A DNA stretch of 17,742 bases from Crocinitomicaceae bacterium (GCA_002729115.1 PBWG01000147.1:1-17742), one strand, 5' to 3'. Positions 7,214-14,748 are shown, counted from the first letter of the stretch. The notes: a model not told the origin generated them from the sequence alone. Program-made: numbers and translations.

Positions 7214-8838
7214 AACTGCCAGTATATGAAGGGGCGGGCGGCATCTTGTTGTCCCCAAACCGCGAGTACGGCGCACGCCATCCACAGGCACCAACACGCC
7301 CACAAGGGCCACTTTTGAACGAAAGCCTCCCAGGATGCCCTGATTGAATCGGGCATGAGGTGAAGGAGGTATCCTGACACCATGAGACCCAACGCCGCCC
7401 ACGTGGTGGGGTCCACCGTGTGGGCCATTGTGGACGTCGCGGGTGTGGTCAAGTTAGCCCACAAGGCCAAGGCGGTGTCCCAGGCGCCCTCGGGCTGCAT
7501 CGTTTCGTCGCCTTGATTCCAGAACACCAGGCTTCCTGCACGGAACCAAATTCGGCTGAAGACCACCACATGAAACGTCAAGAGCCACCCCAGTGCACGC
7601 CGCCAGGGGGTGTGGGTGGAAGGGGAGAGCACAATCCACGCCACCAAGGCCGCGCCGTTGACGGCGCCCCACGTCACAAAGTTGACGTGGGCTCCGTGCC
7701 ACAAGCCGCCGAGCAGCATGACCAACAGGACGTTCGCGGCGGTGGCCATGCGCGCATGGGCTGTGGTGGACATGAGTCCCCATGCGATCGCCAAAAGCAC
7801 GCCGCCCACGAGCACAAGCCATCCTCCAAACGACCCCCAAACCATCCCTGCCCAGGCCAACATCCCCAACAAGAACCCCCATGTGACCTTGGAAAATTTC
7901 CGGTTGCCCCCAAGTGGGATGTAGACGTAGTCCCGCCACCATTGAGAGAGGCTCATGTGCCAACGGCGCCAAAAGTCTGCCGGAGACGTCGCGCGGTAGG
8001 GGAAGTTGAAATTTCGGGGCAAGTGGATGCCCAACAGCCCTGCCATGCCCTGGGCCATGTCGGTGTATCCGCTGAAATCTGCGTACACCTGAAGGCTGTA
8101 TCCGTACAAGGCCACCAAAGTCCATGCCGTGGGCGTGGACCCTGGATCGGCGAACGCGGGGTCCACAAGCCAAGTGCCCACAACGTCCCCCAGCAACACC
8201 TTTTTCATCATGCCCTGCGCAAGCAGAACCACAAAGGGCTTCAAGGCAGCAGGCGCGGTGTTCCAAGTTGGGCGAGCCAGCTGGGGCAAGAAGGAGGTGG
8301 CCCGCACGATGGGGCCCGCCACAAGCTGAGGGAAGAACGTGAGGTAGGTGGCAAACGCCAGCAAACCCGGTGGCGTGGCCAGTGTGCGTCGGTGCACGTC
8401 CACGAGGAAGCTGATGGCTTGAAACGTGAAAAACGAGATGCCCAGCGGCAGCATCCAGGCATCCAACCTGAACGTTCCGGAAGCCAGGAGCCCCAAGTCG
8501 AAAGTGTCGTCGATGAAGAACGCGTATTTGAAGGCCGCCAGTCCCAAGACGTTGATGGCCACGCCCAATGTCGTCGTCCAGGCGCGCGAAGGGCCGCGCA
8601 ACCGATGAATCAGCTTGCCAAGGCCGTGGTTGAGCAGCACGGAGCTGGCCAAGATCACAGCGCATGGGGCCGCGGCCAAGAGGTAGAATCCAGCGCTGAA
8701 CGCCAGCAGCAGTGCGCTGCGAAGCCGGACCGCTCGTGCCTCGGAGAGTTTCGAGTTGGCCCCATTCAGCCAGGTCGACGCCATGAACGCACACGCGAAC
8801 AGCAGCCAAAATTCCCACGACGTGAACGACATGGTCAT
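7210..8838 (-). CDS. MBOAT family O-acyltransferase (AlgI/PatA-like)
   Basis: A multi-pass inner-membrane protein of 542 residues. Members of this family take an acyl group, usually acetyl, from a cytoplasmic donor and pass it across the membrane for O-acylation of an extracytoplasmic glycan. The family core is clear: LVAGPIVRATSFLPQL, YSLQVYADFSGYTDMAQG, FNFPYRATSPADFWRRWHMSLSQWWRDYVYIPLGGNR in segments (His294), and the catalytic-His block LGGLWHGAHVNFVTWG (His381). About ten or more hydrophobic spans are visible. ATG 8838 overlaps the stop of the SGNH gene as ATGA, so translation is probably coupled; the frame stays open upstream but that part is antisense-quality sequence inside the SGNH gene. 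Third and last gene of the LysM-SGNH-MBOAT operon. The substrate glycan is not known; see findings. Confidence 0.93.
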   Translation of the reverse strand: MTMSFTSWEFWLLFACAFMASTWLNGANSKLSEARAVRLRSALLLAFSAGFYLLAAAPCAVILASSVLLNHGLGKLIHRLRGPSRAWTTTLGVAINVLGLAAFKYAFFIDDTFDLGLLASGTFRLDAWMLPLGISFFTFQAISFLVDVHRRTLATPPGLLAFATYLTFFPQLVAGPIVRATSFLPQLARPTWNTAPAALKPFVVLLAQGMMKKVLLGDVVGTWLVDPAFADPGSTPTAWTLVALYGYSLQVYADFSGYTDMAQGMAGLLGIHLPRNFNFPYRATSPADFWRRWHMSLSQWWRDYVYIPLGGNRKFSKVTWGFLLGMLAWAGMVWGSFGGWLVLVGGVLLAIAWGLMSTTAHARMATAANVLLVMLLGGLWHGAHVNFVTWGAVNGAALVAWIVLSPSTHTPWRRALGWLLTFHVVVFSRIWFRAGSLVFWNQGDETMQPEGAWDTALALWANLTTPATSTMAHTVDPTTWAALGLMVSGYLLHLMPDSIRASWEAFVQKWPLWACWCLWMACAVLAVWGQQDAARPFIYWQF

Positions 8839-10172
8839 GGTTCCATCAGTTTGGCGGGTTGGATTCGTCGATTGGCCCACAAGGCCCGTTCGTGCGCAAG
8901 CGCTTGGATGAGCCTTTGGGCGGCTTCTTGCGCCCCCCGGACCGAGAAGTGGACGTGGTCGTCTCCAGCCCACCGTTGGTCCACCCACCGCTTCATCGCC
9001 CCAGGGCCACCCATGACCGCTTGCAGGTCCCAATGAAGCGCATGGTTGGCCAGGGCGGTGTCTCTCAATGCCGTTACGGTGTGCTGCAGGCCTGGGTAGG
9101 TGTTGACGTTTTTCCCCATGTCGGAGGGGCCGATGAACAGGATGGGCACCCCGGGCCATTGTGCTTGGATGTGGCGGATGTTTTGGCCCACTTTCTGCGC
9201 ATAGCGCCTCGCACCTTTCGCGTTGGCGATGGAGGGCACGGCGTTGCCCCCGAATTGAAGGACCACCAGGGCAGGGTTGGTTTGTTCCTGAAGGAGGTGC
9301 CAGTCGGCGTCGGGGACGTCGTCGAACAACGTGCCCGACCCTCCCCGCATGGCCAAGTTGTGGACGTACACGCCCGGACCTGACGTGAGGTTGGCCCCCA
9401 ACAAGGTGGCGCCAGCCGTCCGCCAAGTCCTGCCATCCAGGCCTTCTTCATGCGTCCAAGCTTGCCACGGAGCCGCAGCGGAGGGGGAAGAGGTGGTCCT
9501 GGGGGAGACGTCCCATTGGCCTTCGCCTGCCTGCCAAAGGGCCATATTCGACCACGTTTGGCAGTGCGCGCGCGCCATGGGGTTGGACCGAAGGGTCCAC
9601 GTCGAGGCCGAGTCGAACCGGTTGACCGCCAAAAAGGGCAACCGTCTGGCTTCGGCGTCGCGCCGCGGTCCAAACCCTGCCACCCTGCGCACCTCTCCTG
9701 TGGTGGATTGCCTGACCGCAAACGTGGGGGCGGGCGTCAACGGCATCACCCAACCGGCGCCCTGTCCGCCATGTTTTTTCTGGAAGTGTTCACGCAATGC
9801 ACCTGTGATGCGGTCGCCTTCAATTTGGCTGTCTCCCCAATGGTAGACATCGACTTGCATCCGGTGGGCCTGCTCAAGTTTTTGGAAAAACGTCCCCAAC
9901 TGAAACCACGCCCGCGCAGACCCGGCAATTTTCCAAGAAGGGGGCAAGGGCACCGAGTCCAACGGCTCCACGTCCACCGTTGTCAAGGGGGGCGACGCAT
10001 TTGGAGCGTCAGGCAGCCCAAGGACTTGGACGGGCTTGGGGGCCATTGGCGCCATGCGGCCTGCCGGTGGCGAGAACAAGCGCCAAGGTGGGGCGGGCAT
10101 CCAGGTGTTCAAGGCCACCCACAAGGCCAAAAAACTTCCCCACATCAGGCCCCAGGATGCCCAGGATTTCAT
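8835..10172 (-). CDS. Membrane-anchored SGNH/GDSL-fold acyltransferase or esterase
   Basis: 445 residues. An N-terminal anchor (MKSWASWGLMWGSFLALWV) is followed by a Pro-rich linker to about residue 85 and then an SGNH domain. Block I is YHWGDSQIEGDRI with nucleophile Ser115. Block III is FGGNAVPS, where Asn is kept but the usual GxND reads GGNA. Block V is DDHVHFS with Asp405 and His408 as the DxxH pair. The long insert between blocks I and III is typical of AlgX/PatB-like enzymes that act on envelope glycans. ATG 10172 overlaps the stop of the LysM gene as ATGA, and its own stop overlaps the MBOAT start as ATGA. The paired MBOAT argues for acyl transfer to a glycan in the periplasm; simple esterase activity is the alternative. 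Fold call is secure; activity is inferred. Confidence 0.88.
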   Translation of the reverse strand: MKSWASWGLMWGSFLALWVALNTWMPAPPWRLFSPPAGRMAPMAPKPVQVLGLPDAPNASPPLTTVDVEPLDSVPLPPSWKIAGSARAWFQLGTFFQKLEQAHRMQVDVYHWGDSQIEGDRITGALREHFQKKHGGQGAGWVMPLTPAPTFAVRQSTTGEVRRVAGFGPRRDAEARRLPFLAVNRFDSASTWTLRSNPMARAHCQTWSNMALWQAGEGQWDVSPRTTSSPSAAAPWQAWTHEEGLDGRTWRTAGATLLGANLTSGPGVYVHNLAMRGGSGTLFDDVPDADWHLLQEQTNPALVVLQFGGNAVPSIANAKGARRYAQKVGQNIRHIQAQWPGVPILFIGPSDMGKNVNTYPGLQHTVTALRDTALANHALHWDLQAVMGGPGAMKRWVDQRWAGDDHVHFSVRGAQEAAQRLIQALAHERALWANRRIQPAKLMEP

Positions 10173-10822
10173 GGCGAGGGAATTCGGAGACGCATGCCCG
10201 CTTGAAGGTTGTCCCACACGCCGTTCCAGGGCCCCAGGCATGTTGGACTGACGCCGTGGAGTCTGGAAATGCTGTACACGGTCTCGCCGTGCTGGACGAC
10301 ATGGACCGCCGGCAAGTCCAAATTCTCCATCAGCCGCACACCCGTTCGAACGCGCTCGGCCGACAGGACAGCAGGGCCGAAGCCCAACGCCGTGGTCATG
10401 GCCTCTTGAGGCGAGTTGGCGGCACCCAGGGTGGACCAAAAGTCGTCAGGCACTTGGGGGCATCCGCAGGGCACGTCGTCGCCACACACAGGCGTGTCGA
10501 ACACCAAGGCTGGAAGCCACTGTGCACTCGGCGGGAGGTCGTGGGCGGCCTGGGCGACCCGCCACCCCTCTGCGCAAGGGGCCGCTCGAAGCCACAGTTG
10601 TTGGACTTCGGTGAAATTCTCAGCCCGCCAAAAGGCCATGGCTTCACGCGCGTTGGGCCAGGTGGTTTCCCATGCCGACTCCCACACATCTGGCAGCCGA
10701 ATGTCTTGGCGGAACCCCACGGGCACTTCCTCGCATGGCGATTGCGCCGCGGAGACGCATGAGGCGCCCAACACGAGTGCCAGGCACATCGCAATCCTTC
10801 GAGGTGTTGGGGCAGTCCACAT
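10169..10822 (-). CDS. Secreted protein with C-terminal LysM domain
   Basis: 217 residues. ATG 10822 gives a good signal peptide: MWTAPTPRR, hydrophobic IAMCLALVLGASCV, cleavage near SAAQ. The middle (about residues 30-170) has no recognised domain; it is Trp-rich and contains several Cys (PCEEVP, APCAEGW, VCGDDVPCGCP) that could form disulfides in the periplasm. Residues about 175-217 are a LysM module (VVQHGETVYSISRLHGVSP, then WNGVWDNLQAGMRLRIP), which binds N-acetylglucosamine-containing glycans such as peptidoglycan. The stop overlaps the SGNH start (ATGA), making this the first gene of a three-gene operon. An in-frame ATG at 10789 would remove the basic N-region, so 10822 is preferred; an exact -7 box lies 6 nt upstream. 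Likely role is targeting or scaffolding of the acylation machinery (inference). Confidence 0.85.
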   Translation of the reverse strand: MWTAPTPRRIAMCLALVLGASCVSAAQSPCEEVPVGFRQDIRLPDVWESAWETTWPNAREAMAFWRAENFTEVQQLWLRAAPCAEGWRVAQAAHDLPPSAQWLPALVFDTPVCGDDVPCGCPQVPDDFWSTLGAANSPQEAMTTALGFGPAVLSAERVRTGVRLMENLDLPAVHVVQHGETVYSISRLHGVSPTCLGPWNGVWDNLQAGMRLRIPSP

Positions 10823-10828
10823 CTTCTC

Positions 10829-10836
10829 CAAAATTA
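10829..10836 (-). promoter_or_regulatory. -7 promoter element of the LysM-SGNH-MBOAT operon (leaderless arrangement)
   Basis: The minus strand reads TAATTTTG, an exact TAnnTTTG match, followed by GAGAAG and then the ATG at 10822. The six bases GAGAAG could also serve as a weak Shine-Dalgarno but are too close. No TTG at -33 was found. Confidence 0.5.
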
Positions 10837-10911
10837 TCTCCACGCAGCACGCCGGCTCGATGCGGAGGCCACAGGTTCTGCACCACAGAATCCGATTTCT
10901 CCAACCCAACC

Positions 10912-10942
10912 TTGCATGAACCCTGATTTTTATGTAAATTAC
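10912..10942 (+). promoter_or_regulatory. Candidate promoter for the hairpin RNA or the SRPBCC gene leader
   Basis: TTG (10912-10914), 20 nt, then TAAATTAC (10935-10942), six of eight to TAnnTTTG counting the free positions. It lies in the only AT-rich patch of the gap and points at the hairpins that follow. The spacing fits the 17-23 nt expected in Bacteroidota. Confidence 0.35.
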
Positions 10943-10945
10943 AAA

Positions 10946-11018
10946 TGAGGTCAAGGGCGAGAGCCGACCTCGTTGTGAATCGTAGAAGGGGTGTCTGCAA
11001 CGGTGGACCCCCTTTTTT
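10946..11018 (+). ncRNA. Candidate small structured RNA or attenuated leader
   Basis: Begins with hairpin GAGGTC (10947-10952)/GACCTC (10966-10971) enclosing an AAG bulge and GGC-GAGA-GCC, a stem closed by a GNRA-type tetraloop. A 16-nt linker follows, then a GC-rich stem and T-run (10988-11018). No plus-strand gene lies upstream nearer than 7201, so the terminator must serve a short transcript starting in this gap. It is either a free small RNA of about 70 nt or the early-terminated leader of the SRPBCC gene. It is not recognised as a known riboswitch or RNA family. Confidence 0.4.
10988..11018 (+). terminator. Rho-independent terminator in the 10.8-11.1 kb gap
   Basis: GGGG (10988-10991), a bulged T, GTC (10993-10995), ten-base loop, GAC (11006-11008), CCCC (11009-11012), then six T (11013-11018). 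This is a seven-pair GC-rich stem with a canonical T-run on the plus strand. Confidence 0.65.
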
Positions 11019-11040
11019 CATGCCCGGTTCTCGGGGCATG
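11019..11040 (+). repeat. Perfect 7-bp hairpin directly after the terminator
   Basis: CATGCCC (11019-11025), eight-base loop, GGGCATG (11034-11040). It starts on the base after the T-run and ends 32 nt before the SRPBCC start codon. It may be the anti-structure of an attenuator, an operator, or a second transcript-end hairpin. Confidence 0.45.
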
Positions 11041-11072
11041 AACCTCAAGAGCCTTCAGCGTGTTTCCCTGCC

Positions 11073-11537
11073 ATGCACGAATTGCGCACTTCCATGGTTT
11101 TGCCCATTTCGCTCGACGAGGCGTGGGCCTTTTTCAGCGTTCCCGACAATTTGGATGAAATCACCCCGCCAGACATGGGGTTCGAAATTTTGACAGAGAA
11201 CGAGCGCCGCACGTACTCGGGCCAAATCATCCGGTACCGCGTCCGTCCATTGCTGAACATCCCCATGACGTGGGTCACAGAAATCACGCACTGCGAGGAC
11301 CGGTCGTACTTCGTCGACGAGCAGCGGTTTGGGCCTTACGCGTTGTGGCATCACCAGCACCACTTCAAGGAGGTCGAGGGCGGCGTCCAAATGGATGACA
11401 TCCTGCACTACAAACTGAAAGGAGGGTGGCTGGGTGACAAGCTCACCGGATGGCTGGTGCACGGACGGGTGCAGGGCATCTTCGATTACCGCACGGATCT
11501 GTTGTTGAAGCGATTTGGGGGCAAGGACCTCAGCTGA
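11073..11537 (+). CDS. SRPBCC (START-like) ligand-binding protein
   Basis: 154 residues from ATG 11073 (MHELRTSMVLPISLDEAW). The helix-grip layout of SRPBCC proteins is clear: an opening strand, VPISLDEAWAFFS-type helix, NLDEITPPDMGF, strand IRYRVRPLLNIPMTWVTEI, then the family hallmark FVDEQRFGPYALWHHQHHF, followed by GGVQMDDILHYKL and a C-terminal helix GIFDYRTDLLLKRFG. This is the group annotated as polyketide cyclase/dehydrase-like or 'cell division inhibitor' SRPBCC; it binds a hydrophobic ligand, and no enzyme activity is established from the sequence. No signal peptide, so cytosolic. Preceded by the hairpin region at 10.95-11.04 kb, which may control it. Its TGA abuts the convergent YkuK-like stop as TGATCA. 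Confidence 0.87.
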   Translation: MHELRTSMVLPISLDEAWAFFSVPDNLDEITPPDMGFEILTENERRTYSGQIIRYRVRPLLNIPMTWVTEITHCEDRSYFVDEQRFGPYALWHHQHHFKEVEGGVQMDDILHYKLKGGWLGDKLTGWLVHGRVQGIFDYRTDLLLKRFGGKDLS

Positions 11538-12002
11538 TCACTGGCAGAGGACGTTGGCGGCCCAAGCCGCCATGAGCAGGTCGGGTTTCACCTTGGACCG
11601 GAAACCGAGCGACGTGATGTAGCCTGAGCTGGCGCTGACCAACTTGTGGCTGGCGTGCTGGCTGTCGCTGTTGAAGTCCAGGTCAATTTGGGCGACGCGC
11701 AAGTCGCACTCTTCAAGGATGAGGTTGGCCAGGGCCACAGAACGCTCGGTCTCTCCCCAAAGCTTGGTCCACATGTCGAGGATCTTGGGCACGCGCTCCC
11801 TTCTGTAAATGACGTGGGCGCCGTTGTTGGGGAAGCGGAACACCACCGTGGTGACGTACACCGTGTGGCGCTTGTGGTTCTGGGAGTCGCAGCCGACGTG
11901 GACTTCGATTTCCGATTCTTGGGTCATGGCGGCGATGTACTCACAGACGTCGTGCGTCAATGTGCCCCCCATGACTTTGAACCGCCGATCTTCCGCATCC
12001 AT
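11538..12002 (-). CDS. YkuK/DUF458-type RNase H-fold protein
   Basis: 154 residues from ATG 12002 (MDAEDRRFKV). The fold markers of the DUF458 family are present: VHVGCDSQNHKRHTVYVTTV with the acidic first strand (GCDSQ), VIYRRERVPKI, a helix ending in LANLILEECD, the second acidic strand VAQIDLDFN, and the C-terminal stretch GYITSLGFRSKVKPDLLMAA. The family is predicted to be RNase H-like nucleases; activity is not proven. An in-frame TTG at 12032 is rejected because it falls in the T-run of the metalloprotease terminator. A TAGTTTG box ends 6-7 nt before the ATG, so it may have its own promoter. Its stop touches the SRPBCC stop, with no base between. Confidence 0.85.
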   Translation of the reverse strand: MDAEDRRFKVMGGTLTHDVCEYIAAMTQESEIEVHVGCDSQNHKRHTVYVTTVVFRFPNNGAHVIYRRERVPKILDMWTKLWGETERSVALANLILEECDLRVAQIDLDFNSDSQHASHKLVSASSGYITSLGFRSKVKPDLLMAAWAANVLCQ

Positions 12003-12030
12003 GTCCACCAAACTACTCGCGGTTGGGCGC

Positions 12031-12057
12031 AAAAAAAAGCAGGACCGAGGCCCTGCT
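12031..12057 (-). terminator. Rho-independent terminator of the metalloprotease gene
   Basis: On the minus strand AGCAGG, an eight-base loop and CCTGCT are followed by an uninterrupted run of T (complement of the A-run at 12031-12038). It sits 20 nt after the metalloprotease stop and before the YkuK-like start. Confidence 0.85.
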
Positions 12058-12077
12058 TCTTCATGTTATGCACAATC

Positions 12078-14711
12078 TCAGCGGTCCAAAGCCACGTCGA
12101 TCAGGTGACGCACGTGCGCGCGGTGGGCACGTGTCAATCCGTCGGGCGAAGAGGCGTCCCGCTGCTGCCGGTCGATGCGACGCAACTGAGCCAGGACCAC
12201 GCTTTGGGCCACGCCAGTCAAGCGGCTCTTCTCGCCAAGTGCGGCAATCAACGCCTCGACGTACATGAGCTGCAGTCCTTGGCGGTAGGTGTTCACGGAC
12301 GTGCGCAAGTCCGCCTTGAAAATGGACTCCGTCAAATCGTCCATGTACTCTGCGAGGTCGTAGGTGTTGCCGTACAGGCCACTGTCGAGGATGCGCATGA
12401 GCACCTTGGGGTTGACCAAGTGGGCCAGGGCGCCGCGCTGGGCTCCGGCCACCCGTGCATGGATCTTGGGATCCTCACCACCGCCGAAGAACCCAAACCC
12501 GCGACGCTGGGCCTGCAAGTAGGCCAGCACGTCGGCTTGGGCGTCGAAGGCGTTGGGTGCAAAGGCGTAGGTGCTCAGTGCCTGCATGGCCGCTTTTTGG
12601 TCGGCCTCCGAAACAGGGGTGTAGGGGGCGGCTCCGTCCAGTTGTGCCGGGGTGGCGCGGTTGTAGCGCACGCCGCCAATCTGGCGCGTCATCACACGAA
12701 GTTGGGTGGCGTACTCCCCAGTCAGGGCGTAGTACGCACGGACCACCTCTTGGTGGCTGTCCACGCCGGGCGCAAAGTTCTCGACGATGGACGGCAGCAG
12801 GTCGTTGACCAGTTCACAGCGTTCGGCCGCGTAGGCCACGGGGTCGCTGCTCAGGTCGTAGATGTTGACGTCCGGATTGATGCCGCGTCCGGTGCTCCGC
12901 ATGTCGTCAGCGTCGTTGCCAAATTGAAGCAACGGGTCGGTCGACTTGGAGAGGATGGCCGACAAGCGGGAGTCCTCCTCAACTTCGTTTTCCAGCCCCA
13001 CGCTGTAGCCGTACTCGATGACCCACTTGTCGTAGGGGCCGGGGCTGTCGTCGTAGAAGCGGGTTTGCTCCTCAGGGTTGCGCGCAAAGTTGATGGCGGG
13101 GTACTCCATCACGGAGTTGCACATGCCGTGCTCAGCCACCTTCGCGGCGTCCTTCAATTCCTCCGGACTCAGCATGGTGCTGGCGTGCATGTTGTGGCTC
13201 ATCCCGAGGGTGTGTCCCACCTCGTGCAACACCAAACGGTGCAGCGTCTGACGCACAAACTCGGCGTGCTCTTCGTCGTTGAATTTGTACGAACGCATCG
13301 CCGCGGCGGCCAACAAGCTGTTGCGCCCCATCACAGCACCTGCGTGGCACCGGTTCATCTGTTCTGCCAGGACTTCGCGCGCTGGACGCGCTTCCAACTC
13401 GGCCTCCAATTGCGCGGCTTCTTCGTCCATGCCGGCTTCCAACATGCCGGCTTCTGTGAAGACGTCAAAGCGCCACAACCGGCCCACCATGCCTCCGTAT
13501 TCCAACATGATGTCTGCGCCGAGGATTTCTCCGGTGCGTGGGTTCACGAAGCTGGGGCCGTAGCCAGAGAAGGGGGGCGACGGGGATGCGGTCCAACGCA
13601 ACACGTTGTAGCGCACGTCGCCGGCGTCCCAATCTGCATCGTCCGGCTGCACCTTGACGACCACAGCATTCTTGAACCCGAGGGGCTCAAACGCCTGGTT
13701 CCACTTCTCCACGCCCGCCTTGATGATGGGGCGGAACTCTTCAGGCGTGGTGTTTTCAATCCACCATGTGATGGGCTTCACGGGCTCCGACATGGCCGCG
13801 GTGGGGTCCTTCTTCTCGAGCCTCCAGCGGTGGATCATGTCCATCCAAGGCGTGGCGGTCACGCCGGTCAAATCTTCCACCTCGGTCGTGAAGAACCCAA
13901 TGCGCGGGTCGTCTGCACGCGGGGTGAAGCCGTCTTCCGGCATGGGCAACAACGCATGGCGGTAGCCGACGGTCACGTAGCGGCCGTCCTGGAATTCAGG
14001 CCCGCCCACCGAGGGGCTGCCGTTGTCGTACACGTAGTCCACCGACAGTTCGGTGTTCATGGGGTAGTTCGCGACGTCCACGACCTTGCTCTTGGCTTTG
14101 CTCAATTTGCCCAACGCCGACTTCCGTCCTGGACGTGAAGGCGGTTTGATCATTTGCAAGTCCTCGCGCAAGAACAACGCGTCTGCAGACACCACGTAGC
14201 CCGTGCTGTCCTCGGCTTCAATCTTGACGCTCGCCAGGATAGGTGTGTTCAGATTGGCCTGGGCCGCTTTGCTGAGCGCGTTGTCAGGGTCCACATGGAA
14301 GTTGGTGTTTTCTGCATGCACTTCGAGTTGGCCAAAGTGCCGGTGGAAGGTCACCACCTTGCTGCCCCGGTAGCTTCCGCGGAAGAACCCGCTGGAAACC
14401 ACACCGTCTTCCACCTGCGAGAAGTAGATGAACTCCTGGTCAAGCGCCGAAGCGGGCACGTGCATGTACATGCTCCCCTTCACCGTGTCTTGGTAGAGGT
14501 TGAAGAGCCCCTCGGTCGCCTTGAAGTCTTCGGTGAATTCACCCACGGATTTCAGCTTGTCTTTGCCGCCTTTTTTGGCGCCATCGACTTGGGCTGCATT
14601 TCCTTTCTTTCCCTTCTTTTTCTTCCCTTTTTGGGCCAAAGCGTCGGCTGGAGCCAAACCCAGCATGGCCGCGGCAAGGAGGCAAGCTGCAAAGCGTTCG
14701 ATTCGAATCAT
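12078..14711 (-). CDS. Secreted zinc-dependent metalloprotease (DUF5117/DUF4953 family)
   Basis: 877 residues. Signal peptide MIRIERFAACLLAAAMLGLA, cleavage near ADALAQ, then a lysine-rich tract (KGKKKKGKKG). Residues about 60-300 match the DUF5117-like N-terminal region (GLFNLYQDTVKGSMYMHVP, EFIYFSQVEDGVVSSGFFRG). The peptidase core follows: FGNAVVVKVQP-like strands, then the metzincin zinc site HEVGHTLGMSH (His496, Glu497, His500, His506) and the Met-turn CNSVMEYPAINFA. The C-terminal third (starting near GPYDKWVIEYGYS) matches the DUF4953-type region. Length is in the family's usual range. Such proteins are periplasmic or surface peptidases of Bacteroidota; substrate unknown. A 37-nt gap separates it from the DnaJ-like gene and holds TAACTTGT 4 nt before the ATG, so it may be transcribed separately. 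It ends at a strong terminator. Confidence 0.93.
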   Translation of the reverse strand: MIRIERFAACLLAAAMLGLAPADALAQKGKKKKGKKGNAAQVDGAKKGGKDKLKSVGEFTEDFKATEGLFNLYQDTVKGSMYMHVPASALDQEFIYFSQVEDGVVSSGFFRGSYRGSKVVTFHRHFGQLEVHAENTNFHVDPDNALSKAAQANLNTPILASVKIEAEDSTGYVVSADALFLREDLQMIKPPSRPGRKSALGKLSKAKSKVVDVANYPMNTELSVDYVYDNGSPSVGGPEFQDGRYVTVGYRHALLPMPEDGFTPRADDPRIGFFTTEVEDLTGVTATPWMDMIHRWRLEKKDPTAAMSEPVKPITWWIENTTPEEFRPIIKAGVEKWNQAFEPLGFKNAVVVKVQPDDADWDAGDVRYNVLRWTASPSPPFSGYGPSFVNPRTGEILGADIMLEYGGMVGRLWRFDVFTEAGMLEAGMDEEAAQLEAELEARPAREVLAEQMNRCHAGAVMGRNSLLAAAAMRSYKFNDEEHAEFVRQTLHRLVLHEVGHTLGMSHNMHASTMLSPEELKDAAKVAEHGMCNSVMEYPAINFARNPEEQTRFYDDSPGPYDKWVIEYGYSVGLENEVEEDSRLSAILSKSTDPLLQFGNDADDMRSTGRGINPDVNIYDLSSDPVAYAAERCELVNDLLPSIVENFAPGVDSHQEVVRAYYALTGEYATQLRVMTRQIGGVRYNRATPAQLDGAAPYTPVSEADQKAAMQALSTYAFAPNAFDAQADVLAYLQAQRRGFGFFGGGEDPKIHARVAGAQRGALAHLVNPKVLMRILDSGLYGNTYDLAEYMDDLTESIFKADLRTSVNTYRQGLQLMYVEALIAALGEKSRLTGVAQSVVLAQLRRIDRQQRDASSPDGLTRAHRAHVRHLIDVALDR

Positions 14712-14748
14712 GGCAACAAGTTACCACGACTTGTGCGCCCCTCCGGAC

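Noticed and set aside
7420-9036. 538-codon open frame on the plus strand, antisense to the MBOAT gene
   Set aside because: Pro/His/Gln/Arg-rich antisense product without hydrophobic core or motifs; the minus strand has all MBOAT motifs.
8839-9426. N-terminal extension of the MBOAT frame
   Set aside because: It lies wholly inside the SGNH gene in another frame and has shadow composition; the ATGA junction at 8838 marks the real start.
10945-11193. Arginine-rich leader peptide (MRSRARADLVVNRRRG) as a classic attenuator
   Set aside because: The frame has no stop before the terminator and runs into the SRPBCC gene, and the downstream gene has no link to arginine metabolism.
11646-14138. 830-codon open frame on the plus strand, antisense to the metalloprotease
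   Set aside because: GC-rich codon usage leaves antisense frames open. The product is low-complexity (Val, His, Gly, Arg rich) with no domain, while the minus strand encodes a complete metzincin protease.
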